The translations under genes and the position numbers were made by a program. The notes below the pieces were generated by a model. The model was given only the letters and a program-made list of their open reading frames with translations, was not told the DNA's origin and ran no database searches. This document shows positions 1 to 6,493 of a DNA stretch of 9,694 nucleotides, piece after piece (the first letter of the stretch is position 1; every line of letters begins with the position of its first letter). Source of the stretch: Alphaproteobacteria bacterium. GTDB taxonomy: Bacteria > Pseudomonadota > Alphaproteobacteria > Sphingomonadales > SMXR01. The stretch is from assembly GCA_004356215.1 (NCBI GenBank), contig SMXR01000016.1, forward strand, positions 1-9,694, in the 5' to 3' direction.

Positions 1-116
1 CCCTCGACATCCGCCCCATCAGGCAAGGCTGAGGTAATTTCAGCAACGCTCAAGGGCTCGGTGGTGGCAAACAACAGCGCTTCCACCATGCGTAAATGTT
101 CCTGGTCTTTATCCAT
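1..116 (-). CDS. scpB: Segregation and condensation protein B, ScpB (partial, N-terminus only)
   Basis: Only the first 38 or so codons lie in the window; the gene runs off the left edge. The visible peptide opens MDKDQEHLRMVEALLFATTE and continues with EPLSVAEITSALPDG, the typical start of ScpB: a first winged-helix domain with the motif L-R-x-V/L-E-A-L-L-F-A. ScpB dimers bind the kleisin ScpA and, with SMC, form the bacterial condensin that compacts and segregates chromosomes in the cytoplasm. Two adjacent ATG codons (117-119 and 114-116) are possible starts. The inner one is preferred because GAGGG at 123-127 sits 6 bases away, against 3 for the outer. Either start lies inside the end of scpA (stop at 109-111), so the two are probably translationally coupled. 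Identity is supported by both the peptide and the position directly after scpA. Confidence 0.9.
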   Translation of the reverse strand, partial: MDKDQEHLRMVEALLFATTEPLSVAEITSALPDGADVE

Positions 117-915
117 CATCGGCCCTCTTGCTCGCTTTTATATACAATGGCCCAAAGGGTTCCAATTGTTTCACTTTTGCACGCCCCTCCCGCGCTAACT
201 CCAGCACCGCCGCAAAGGTGCTTGCGGTCGCTGATTTGTTCAGGTCTATATCCTTAATGCCCTCAGGCAGGAATTCTTTCAAGTCGGTCCATTTCAGGGC
301 GCTGCCAATCATTGTATTCAGGCGGTGCAAGGCTTGATCGAGCGAAAACACCTTGCGCTTTTCGATGGTCAGCAGGCCGCCGTCGGCGCGCACCTTGATA
401 TCAGAATAGGCCCGAAGCAGTTCATAATAACTGACGGTGAAATTTGATTTCCGGAATATTTTTATGCCCTCCGGGGCGCCGCGCCAAAATACATCACGGC
501 CCAGGCGGTTCCGGGAAATAAGCTGGGCACCGCTTTCGCGCATGGCCTCAAGCCGTTGCAGGCGCAGCTGCAGGCGGGTTGCCATCTCTTGCGCGGAAGG
601 CTCTTCATCGTCGGCACTTTCGGGAAGCAACAGGCGGGATTTCAGATAGATCAACCAGGCCGCCATCACCAGGTAATCAGCCGCGATTTCAATTTTTAAT
701 GACCGCGCTTCAGAAATAAATGACAGGTATTGTTCGACCAGCGCGAGGATAGAGATTTGGGTAATATCAACCTTTTGCGAACGCGCCAAAACCAGCAGGA
801 TGTGCAGCGGCCCTTCAAAGCCATCAAGGTCGAGGATCAGGTTTTCATCTGATTTTTCATACGCAGAAAAATCAACGTCGCCAAAATCCATACTATCCCA
901 AGTGCTCGTGTTCAT
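109..915 (-). CDS. scpA: Segregation and condensation protein A, ScpA (kleisin)
   Basis: This is the kleisin subunit of the SMC-ScpAB condensin, which bridges the SMC head and neck and recruits ScpB. The 268-residue length is normal for the alphaproteobacterial form. The N-terminal SMC-binding region carries the hallmark GFEGPLHILL (residues 32-41) and the helical AADYLVMAAWLIYLKSRLLL (78-97). An acidic and polar linker follows (about 99-135), and a C-terminal winged-helix region (about 190-262) has the family-like FAAVLELAREGRAKVKQ. The first 25 or so residues are an acidic extension. ATG at 913-915 is taken as start; its ribosome binding site is weak (GAAAG about 6 bases upstream). The next in-frame ATG, at residue 9, would also leave the domain intact. 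The gene lies 37 bases after the M50 protease gene and overlaps the scpB start. Confidence 0.96.
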   Translation of the reverse strand: MNTSTWDSMDFGDVDFSAYEKSDENLILDLDGFEGPLHILLVLARSQKVDITQISILALVEQYLSFISEARSLKIEIAADYLVMAAWLIYLKSRLLLPESADDEEPSAQEMATRLQLRLQRLEAMRESGAQLISRNRLGRDVFWRGAPEGIKIFRKSNFTVSYYELLRAYSDIKVRADGGLLTIEKRKVFSLDQALHRLNTMIGSALKWTDLKEFLPEGIKDIDLNKSATASTFAAVLELAREGRAKVKQLEPFGPLYIKASKRADDG

Positions 916-936
916 TTTTCACTTTCAACATTCCTG

Positions 937-964
937 TTTATAAGTACATGACCTACCCAAACAA
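937..964 (-). promoter_or_regulatory. Possible internal promoter upstream of scpA
   Basis: On the minus strand TATAAA (937-942; one mismatch to TATAAT) is preceded at a 16-base spacing by TTGTTT (959-964), which matches only TTG of TTGACA. It would start transcription some 15 bases before the scpA ATG, in the widest gap of the operon (37 bases). It could give scpAB expression separate from the upstream genes. The -35 element is poor and the gap is AT-rich, so a chance match is quite possible. Confidence 0.22.
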
Positions 965-1624
965 GTTCAAGATCAAATCGGTTAACCAATAAGCTGGGTC
1001 AAAAATCAAATACTGCAGCAGGTTAAACCTTATTCCAAGAGATGAAAACAACATCGGTAAAAGAAAAATAAGGCCGAGCAAAATGATAAAACCATACCGC
1101 TCTATCTGGTTAAATTTATAGGCCAAAGGCCCGGGAAGGAGGCCCGCCACCACCCGGCCACCATCCAGTGGCGGCAGCGGGAGCATATTAAACAAGGCGA
1201 TCAGAATGTTGAAAAATATCATAAACGTCAAATTATTAGCAAACCAGTCGTGGGCAACGCCGGGGATAATCGGAAGCAGTAAAAGCAACACCCCGCCCAT
1301 CAGGGCCAGAAAAATGTTTGCCGCGGGCCCGGCCAGCGCTACCCAAATCATATCGCGTTTGGGGTTGCGTAAATTCTGGGTCGTCACCGGCACCGGTTTG
1401 GCATAGCCAAAAATAAAGCCGCCAATAAAAAACAAAACCCCGGGCAGAATAATGGTGCCAAAGGGGTCAATATGCTTGATCGGATTGAGGCTGAGGCGTC
1501 CCAGCCTTTTTGCCGTTGAATCGCCAAAATAATTGGCAACATAGCCGTGGGCGGCTTCATGCAGCGTTATGGCCAGCAGGATCGGCAAGGCCATAACCGA
1601 TATTCGCAATAGTATTTCTTCCAT
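953..1624 (-). CDS. Site-2 protease family (M50) membrane zinc metallopeptidase
   Basis: This is a polytopic inner-membrane protease of the M50B/S2P family, 223 residues with the chosen start. The zinc-binding HEAAH (residues 22-26) lies in the first membrane segment, and the third-ligand motif LPLPPLDGG (148-156, Asp at 154) lies in a later one. Between them are NPIKHIDPFG (47-56) and a glycine-rich hydrophobic stretch (about 60-72), as in the short compact S2P forms without a PDZ domain. Several further hydrophobic segments follow. Substrates cannot be read from sequence; family members cut transmembrane or signal-peptide remnants in the bilayer. ATG at 1622-1624 is preferred because AAGG (1633-1636), overlapping the nagZ stop, is 8 bases upstream and hydrophobic sequence begins at once. 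An upstream in-frame start at 1681 would lie inside nagZ and add a charged, non-family tail. It sits between nagZ and scpA. Confidence 0.9.
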   Translation of the reverse strand: MEEILLRISVMALPILLAITLHEAAHGYVANYFGDSTAKRLGRLSLNPIKHIDPFGTIILPGVLFFIGGFIFGYAKPVPVTTQNLRNPKRDMIWVALAGPAANIFLALMGGVLLLLLPIIPGVAHDWFANNLTFMIFFNILIALFNMLPLPPLDGGRVVAGLLPGPLAYKFNQIERYGFIILLGLIFLLPMLFSSLGIRFNLLQYLIFDPAYWLTDLILNLFG

Positions 1625-1634
1625 ACTCAAAACC

Positions 1635-2651
1635 TTATTTAAGTTTCCCGGCGATTTCCTGATAGCGTTCCAACACCTCACCGATCACCAGGCCGTCACC
1701 TTTTTGCGGCATTTCCAGCAAGCTGGCAAGGCGGGATTCTTTTCCCGGGGACATCGCGCTTACGCCCGCCATCACCCCTTCCATTTCACGCAAATTACCG
1801 CTGCAATGCAGCACCAGGTCAACCCCGGCACCCAAGGTCATTTCTGCACGTTTTTTGAACGAGCCATAAAGCGCCCGCATGGCCAGATCATCGCTGATCA
1901 GGAAATTTTCGAAACCTATTTCGCGGCGAATAACCTCTTCAACTATTTTTATTGAAAAGGTTGCCGGGCCATTACGGTCAATGTCTTGATAAACAACATG
2001 CGCGGTCATCGCAAAGGGGCAATCCTTTAGCCGCTGGAATGGCAAAAAATCATTTGTCATCAAGTCTGCTTTAGCGGTGGCGACCAGCGGCAGGGCCTTG
2101 TGGCTGTCGACCGCGGCGCGGCCATGGCCCGGAATATGCTTTATCACCGGCAGGATCCCGACCGACATCAACCCATCGATCGCCACCCGGCCCAGGGCGG
2201 CGACAATTTCCGGGTTTTCGGAAAACGCCCGGTCACCGATAATATTATCGGCACCGGCCACCGGTACATCAATCACCGGCAGGCAATCAACGGTAAAACC
2301 CAGGGCTTTCAGTTCAAGCCCTATCATTTGAATATTGAGAAAAAGGGCCTCTTTTGCTCTTTCCGGATCTTCCGCATATAAAGCACCAAAAGGGGCCATC
2401 GGCGGCGCCGGGCGCCAATGGGGCGGTCCCAGACGCTGGACGCGGCCGCCTTCCTGGTCAACAAAGATCGCCATGTTATCGCGGCCAAGCAGGGCTTTTA
2501 TTTCAACAATCAGGCCGGCAACCTGGTCGGGGTCGTTGATATTCCTGGCAAAAAGGATCAGGCCATAAGGGCTGCTTTCTTTGAAAAACGCCCTTTCGTC
2601 CCTGGTTAGCGTCAAACCCTCTGGGCTGAATATGACTGGTGATGTGGTGAT
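1635..2651 (-). CDS. nagZ: Beta-N-acetylhexosaminidase NagZ (GH3)
   Basis: This cytoplasmic family 3 glycosidase removes GlcNAc from GlcNAc-1,6-anhydroMurNAc (peptides) during peptidoglycan recycling. Numbered from the start used here (338 residues), it shows DQEGGRVQRL (65-74), the catalytic loop KHIPGHG...DSH (171-184, with the GH3 NagZ acid/base His at its end), and ISDDLAM (252-258), which carries the nucleophile Asp. No signal peptide is seen, as expected. The start is uncertain. Family members begin a few residues before the PVIFSPEGLTLT segment, yet no ATG, GTG or TTG occurs there. ATC at 2649-2651 has GAGGG (2659-2663) exactly 7 bases upstream and is used here. ATA at 2655-2657, TTG at 2688-2690 and ATG at 2718-2720 are alternatives; the last two lie inside the SPOR gene. 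The gene follows the SPOR-domain gene and precedes the M50 protease gene by 10 bases. Confidence 0.93.
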   Translation of the reverse strand: MTTSPVIFSPEGLTLTRDERAFFKESSPYGLILFARNINDPDQVAGLIVEIKALLGRDNMAIFVDQEGGRVQRLGPPHWRPAPPMAPFGALYAEDPERAKEALFLNIQMIGLELKALGFTVDCLPVIDVPVAGADNIIGDRAFSENPEIVAALGRVAIDGLMSVGILPVIKHIPGHGRAAVDSHKALPLVATAKADLMTNDFLPFQRLKDCPFAMTAHVVYQDIDRNGPATFSIKIVEEVIRREIGFENFLISDDLAMRALYGSFKKRAEMTLGAGVDLVLHCSGNLREMEGVMAGVSAMSPGKESRLASLLEMPQKGDGLVIGEVLERYQEIAGKLK

Positions 2652-2668
2652 AAATATGCCCTCTTTTC

Positions 2669-3412
2669 TTAGCGGGCAGCCGCCAAACAATCCTGGCCCA
2701 GCGCCTTGAGGCTGGTGCATGTGCGCTCTGCTTCGGCTTCGGTGGAAAAATAGCCTGCGCGAAGCCGGTATAATGTGCGCCCGTCAGAGGTGGTCATGCG
2801 TTGGATATCCGGGGTCAATGAGTTCAGCGCGCTGGCATACCGCTCCGACAAAATCCGCCAGGCATTTTCAGCTCCGGTTTCCTGGCCAAAAGCCCCAAGC
2901 TGGATAATATAATTCCCGGCACTTGGGGGCGGGGTGGTGGAGGCGGTTTTGGCCGGCGCCGTTTCAGGTTCGGTTTCCTTGATCAGGTCGGCAATCGTGG
3001 TATCTCCCCCGAGATCACCCAGCGGCTGTTCCGCGGTCGGCTGGACATTATCCTCCAGCTTGGTTTCTTCCCCCGAAACCCGGTCAAAAATAAGCCTGTC
3101 CTGGTGCGGGATTTCCATCCCGCCGGGGTCTTCAGGTTTGGTTTTAACCGGTTGGGTTTCGGCGCTAATCAGGGGTGGTTCGCCATTATCCGCTGCATTT
3201 TGATTATAATAAAGCGACCACAAAACCCCGCCGAATACGAAAACGGCTAAAATGCTGGCCATAATCAGAAAGGTTCGGCGGTTATTATCACGAAATTTGT
3301 AATCAGACATATTTTCTTGGTCTTTCACATTATCCTTAAGGGGTTCAAACCAGAGGTCGTCCCCTTTTCCCGAGGCTTGGTTTTTTCCGGGTTTATTTTT
3401 TTTTGCCGCCAT
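2669..3412 (-). CDS. SPOR domain-containing, membrane-anchored protein
   Basis: This 247-residue bitopic protein has a charged cytoplasmic N-terminus (1-46, with Arg/Asn before the membrane), one transmembrane helix (about 48-69), and a low-complexity linker rich in Pro, Glu and Thr (about 75-163). It ends with a SPOR domain (about 166-247) recognised by GNYIIQLGAFG, an AW-x3-L segment, and YRLRAGYFSTEAEAERTC before the C-terminus. SPOR domains bind peptidoglycan glycan strands stripped of stem peptides, which accumulate at the division septum, so a septal cell-wall role is inferred. The exact partner is not readable. ATG at 3410-3412 shares one base with the argS stop (TGATG), with AAGGA (3422-3426) 9 bases upstream. 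The TTG just before it is not needed. Two Cys in the SPOR domain, in RTCTSL and GQDCL, could form a periplasmic disulfide (inference). Its neighbour nagZ also handles peptidoglycan. Confidence 0.92.
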   Translation of the reverse strand: MAAKKNKPGKNQASGKGDDLWFEPLKDNVKDQENMSDYKFRDNNRRTFLIMASILAVFVFGGVLWSLYYNQNAADNGEPPLISAETQPVKTKPEDPGGMEIPHQDRLIFDRVSGEETKLEDNVQPTAEQPLGDLGGDTTIADLIKETEPETAPAKTASTTPPPSAGNYIIQLGAFGQETGAENAWRILSERYASALNSLTPDIQRMTTSDGRTLYRLRAGYFSTEAEAERTCTSLKALGQDCLAAAR

Positions 3413-5166
3413 CAATGCATTTCCTTCAAAGGCTCGACCCCGAGCACCTCCAGACCCTCGGCAATGACCAGCGCCAGGGCGCGAACCAGGGCTAGCCGGG
3501 CCAATGTCAGCGCTTCATCCCCTTCTATCACGAAACGTAAATCGGGGTCATCATTTCCTTTGTTCCAAAGGGCATGAAATTCAGAGGCCAGGTCATAGAG
3601 GTAAAAAGCAATACGGTGCGGTTCATGGGCTTCGGCCGCCGCTTCCACCGTGCGCGGCCAGGCCGCCAGGGTGCGCACCAGGTTAATCTCGGCCGGATCC
3701 ACCAGCCGGGAAAAGTCTGCGTTTTGCAGCTGGTCCAGACCGGTAGCCAGGGTGGGCATGATTTCGCCTGCTTTTTTAAAAACAGAGTGGGAACGGGCGT
3801 GGGCATATTGGACATAAAACACCGGGTTTTCCCGTGACTGCTCCTTGACCTTTTCAAAATCAAAATCCAGCGGCGCCTCATTTTTACGGGTCAGCATGAT
3901 AAACCGCAAGACCCCGGCGCCAACCTCGTCAACAACCTCTCGCAGGGTGACAAACTGGCCCGACCGTTTCGACATTTTAATCGGGGCGCCGCCGCGGTAC
4001 AGCTTGACCAGCTGGCAAAACTTGGCATCCAGCCTGGCTTTGCCATCCGACAAGGCAATAACCACGGCCTGGATACGCTTGCCATAGCCGCCATGATCGG
4101 CCCCCAGTATTACGATCTGGTCCATGAACCCACGCTGGATTTTGTCATAGTGATAGGCGATATCGGTGGCAAAATAGGTGTAAGAGCCATCGAATTTTAC
4201 CAGCGGCCGGTCAACATCATCGCCGAAATCTGTTGCCCTGAACAGGGTTTGCTCCCGTGGCTCCCAGCCTTCCGGTTTTTTGCCCTTGGGCGGGTCCAGA
4301 ATACCTTCGTAAATCAACCCCTTTTTCTTCAGGGTGCCAATGGTTTTGGCGACCAGGTCAGAATCCAGCAGCGATTGTTCAGAAAAGAACACGTCGTGAC
4401 GGATGCCGAGCGCGGCAAGGTCGCCCCGGATCAGGTCCATCATCGCCGCAATCGAAGCTTTTTTGAAGATTTTCAGCCAATCGCCCTCGCCGGCATCCTT
4501 GAATTTGTCGCCGTATTTTTTGGCGAGCTTTTTGCCCAGCGGAATAAGGTATTCACCAGGATACAAACCGTCCGGGATATTAAATATTTCCTCACCCAGG
4601 GCCTCGCGGTAGCGGAGGTGGACCGACCGGGCCAAAGCGTCGATCTGAACCCCGGCATCGTTGGTGTAATATTCCTTGGTGACCTTGTGACCGACCATTT
4701 CAAGCAAATTGGCCAGTGCATCCCCGAACACCGCTCCGCGAACATGGCCGACATGCATTGGCCCGGTAGGATTGGCCGAGACGTATTCAACATTGACCGC
4801 CGCCCCGCCGCCGGCTTTTGATGCCCCGTAGGCCTTGCCGCTTTTTAAAATGTCAGGAACCCGGGCCTGCCAAAACGCCGGGATCAGTTTCAAATTGATA
4901 AATCCCGGCCCGGCGATATCGACGCTATCGACGATTTCCAGAGCCTTAAATTTTGCCGCAATAATTTCCGCCAGCTGACGCGGGTTGACCCCTGCCGCCT
5001 TGGCCAAAACCAGGGCCGCATTTATCGCCACATCACCGTGGGATTTATCCCGCGGCGGCTCAATCGCGACAGCCTTGAAGGAGATATCTTCAGGCAGGTT
5101 GCCTTCGCCCTTCATTTTCCCTAAAATGCCATCAAGAGTATCTCGTAAGTTATTGAAAACATTCAT
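3412..5166 (-). CDS. argS: Arginyl-tRNA synthetase (class I)
   Basis: This enzyme charges tRNA-Arg with arginine in the cytoplasm. The 584-residue length is normal for bacterial ArgRS. In order, it has the N-terminal additional (Add-1-like) domain (about 1-115) and a Rossmann catalytic domain with the HIGH-type motif NPTGPMHVGHVRG (132-144; HVGH 138-141). It also has a GADHGGY segment (355-361) and KMSKR (397-401). The C-terminal helical DALR anticodon-binding domain runs from about 450 to the end. The KMSK motif is kept, although many ArgRS have lost it. ATG at 5164-5166 is the first codon after a short AT-rich gap of 11 bases from the dgt stop. No good ribosome binding site is visible there, so reinitiation or coupling with dgt is likely. 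Its stop overlaps the SPOR gene start. Confidence 0.98.
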   Translation of the reverse strand: MNVFNNLRDTLDGILGKMKGEGNLPEDISFKAVAIEPPRDKSHGDVAINAALVLAKAAGVNPRQLAEIIAAKFKALEIVDSVDIAGPGFINLKLIPAFWQARVPDILKSGKAYGASKAGGGAAVNVEYVSANPTGPMHVGHVRGAVFGDALANLLEMVGHKVTKEYYTNDAGVQIDALARSVHLRYREALGEEIFNIPDGLYPGEYLIPLGKKLAKKYGDKFKDAGEGDWLKIFKKASIAAMMDLIRGDLAALGIRHDVFFSEQSLLDSDLVAKTIGTLKKKGLIYEGILDPPKGKKPEGWEPREQTLFRATDFGDDVDRPLVKFDGSYTYFATDIAYHYDKIQRGFMDQIVILGADHGGYGKRIQAVVIALSDGKARLDAKFCQLVKLYRGGAPIKMSKRSGQFVTLREVVDEVGAGVLRFIMLTRKNEAPLDFDFEKVKEQSRENPVFYVQYAHARSHSVFKKAGEIMPTLATGLDQLQNADFSRLVDPAEINLVRTLAAWPRTVEAAAEAHEPHRIAFYLYDLASEFHALWNKGNDDPDLRFVIEGDEALTLARLALVRALALVIAEGLEVLGVEPLKEMH

Positions 5167-5177
5167 AATTAATAAAT

Positions 5178-6377
5178 TTAACTCTTAAACAGTTTCTGGT
5201 GCTCACCAAGCGCGTACCGGTCGGTCATTCCGGCGATAAAATCTGCCGCTACCCGGGCTGTTGCCCGAGCCCCGGGGGCGGCCGCCTGGCGACCCCATTC
5301 AGGGGGCATTTTCTCTGGTTTTTCAATATAGAGATTAAACAGGTCTGTCACCACCCTTTTGCCATTCTCTGACATGGTGCTAACTTTTGGGTGCTGGTAC
5401 ATATTGGCCATCAGGAAATCCTTGAGGTCACCCATTTCCGATACCATGGCATCAGAGAAGGCAATGACCGGTGCCGATGCGCCGCGAATATCATCGGGAT
5501 GCCCCGGCCCCAGGTCGCCCAGGCGCCCTTCGCTTTCGGTCAAAAGGTCAACCACCATCAGGTTGATGATGCGCCGGACCACCTCGTGGATGCGGATGTT
5601 TTCCGGAATATCCTTGGTGGTTTTATCCACCTCTTCAATCACCCGGGCGATCAGTTTGATGTCTTTGAGCTGGCTGAATTTGAAAAGCCCTGCCCTGAGG
5701 CCGTCTTCAATATCGTGGTTGTTGTAGGCAATATCATCGGAAAGCGCGGCGACCTGGGCCTCGGCGGCGGCAAAGGTGTGGACCTCCAGGTCATGCAAGG
5801 GCAAATACTCTCGAAACGCCCAAGGCAAGGTTTTTGGAGGGTTTTGGACATCAATCGCGGCCCCGGCCAGGGGGCCGTTGTGCTTGGCCAGGCCTTCCAG
5901 TGTATCCCAGGTCAGGTTGAGGCCGGGAAAGGCGGCATAGCGCCGCTCAAGCGTGGTGACCAGGCGCAGGCTCTGGGCATTGTGATCAAAACCGCCAAAA
6001 GGTTTCATGGCGGCGTTGAGGGCATCGCCGCCAGCGTGGCCAAAGGCGGTATGGCCAAAATCATGGGCCAGGGCCAACGCCTCACCCAAATCCTCGTTCA
6101 GGCCGAGGGCGCGGCAAATGCTGCGGGTGATCTGTGCCACCTCAATCGAATGGGTCAGGCGGGTGCGGTAATAATCGCCCTCATGAAAAACAAACACCTG
6201 GGTTTTGTGCTTCAGGCGGCGAAAAGTGGAACAATGGATAATACGGTCGCGGTCGCGCTGGAACGGGGTCCTAGTCGTGCTTTCCACTTCGCCGTAGAGC
6301 CGCCCGCGGCAGTTTTTGCGGGTGCAGGCGTAAGCTTTCAGCCCACCTTCGTATGTATTTGTCAGGACCATAATCAC
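5178..6377 (-). CDS. dgt: Deoxyguanosinetriphosphate triphosphohydrolase-like protein (HD-domain dNTPase)
   Basis: This predicted dNTP triphosphohydrolase splits dNTPs to deoxynucleosides and triphosphate, controlling precursor pools in the cytoplasm. Numbered from GTG at 6375-6377 (399 residues), it has the family entry RTPFQRDRDRIIH (36-48) and FRRLKHKTQVFV (52-63). The HD metal centre comprises His in TRLTHS (about 76), AHD in LAHDFGHTAFGHAG (104-106) and Asp in ALSDDIAY (about 214). The length fits the short type-2 Dgt group rather than the 505-residue E. coli enzyme. GTG is preferred because AAGGA (6384-6388) is 6 bases upstream. ATG at 6369-6371 is 12 bases from that site. ATG at 6393-6395 has no ribosome binding site and would put the hairpin at 6377-6404 inside the gene. 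It heads the seven-gene minus-strand run and is divergent from erpA. Confidence 0.95.
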   Translation of the reverse strand: MIMVLTNTYEGGLKAYACTRKNCRGRLYGEVESTTRTPFQRDRDRIIHCSTFRRLKHKTQVFVFHEGDYYRTRLTHSIEVAQITRSICRALGLNEDLGEALALAHDFGHTAFGHAGGDALNAAMKPFGGFDHNAQSLRLVTTLERRYAAFPGLNLTWDTLEGLAKHNGPLAGAAIDVQNPPKTLPWAFREYLPLHDLEVHTFAAAEAQVAALSDDIAYNNHDIEDGLRAGLFKFSQLKDIKLIARVIEEVDKTTKDIPENIRIHEVVRRIINLMVVDLLTESEGRLGDLGPGHPDDIRGASAPVIAFSDAMVSEMGDLKDFLMANMYQHPKVSTMSENGKRVVTDLFNLYIEKPEKMPPEWGRQAAAPGARATARVAADFIAGMTDRYALGEHQKLFKS

Positions 6378-6404
6378 GCGGTTTCCTTCTTTCATGAAAC
6401 CGCG
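6377..6404 (-). promoter_or_regulatory. Perfect 9-bp inverted repeat over the dgt ribosome binding site
   Basis: CGCGGTTTC (6377-6385) and GAAACCGCG (6396-6404) are exact reverse complements separated by 10 bases. In dgt mRNA this would be a 9-bp stem with a 10-base loop (ATGAAAGAAG). The Shine-Dalgarno AAGGA (6384-6388) spans the loop and the 3' arm, and the arm ends on the first base of the preferred GTG start. Folding would therefore hide the initiation region. As DNA, the same repeat could instead be an operator for a dimeric regulator of the divergent dgt and erpA genes. The repeat is seen directly; either function is inferred. Confidence 0.45.
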
Positions 6405-6431
6405 GCATTGGCAAGTATGTGAATTACTTGG

Positions 6432-6462
6432 CTTGACGCCGCCTTTTGCGGTATTACATAAG
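6432..6462 (+). promoter_or_regulatory. Candidate promoter for erpA
   Basis: CTTGAC at 6432-6437 matches the -35 core favoured in alphaproteobacterial housekeeping promoters (TTGACG at 6433-6438 in E. coli phasing). About 16-18 bases downstream lie weak -10 options, TACATA (6455-6460) or CATAAG (6457-6462). Transcription would begin some 25 bases before the erpA ATG. The -35 is convincing and the -10 is not. Confidence 0.35.
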
Positions 6463-6493
6463 GGTCTCGATTGAAACAGGATTGATAACCGTT

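Noticed and set aside
1625..1681. N-terminal extension of the M50 protease starting inside nagZ.
   Set aside because: It would be a charged 19-residue leader overlapping nagZ. The ATG at 1622-1624 has a proper ribosome binding site and gives the family N-terminus.
1569..1955. Plus-strand open frame of 128 codons across the M50/nagZ junction.
   Set aside because: It is antisense to two supported genes and looks like a chance frame, with no domain.
4093..4821. Open frame of 242 codons on the plus strand opposite argS.
   Set aside because: It is a shadow of argS, which carries all catalytic motifs in its own frame; there is no ribosome binding site or recognisable domain.
5391..6422. Long open frame of 343 codons on the plus strand opposite dgt.
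   Set aside because: It is antisense to a well-conserved dgt. Its translation resembles no family I know, and it follows from codon bias in dgt.
6439..6451. Small CCGC/GCGG hairpin in the erpA upstream region.
   Set aside because: It is only a 4-bp stem within the candidate promoter spacer and is expected by chance.
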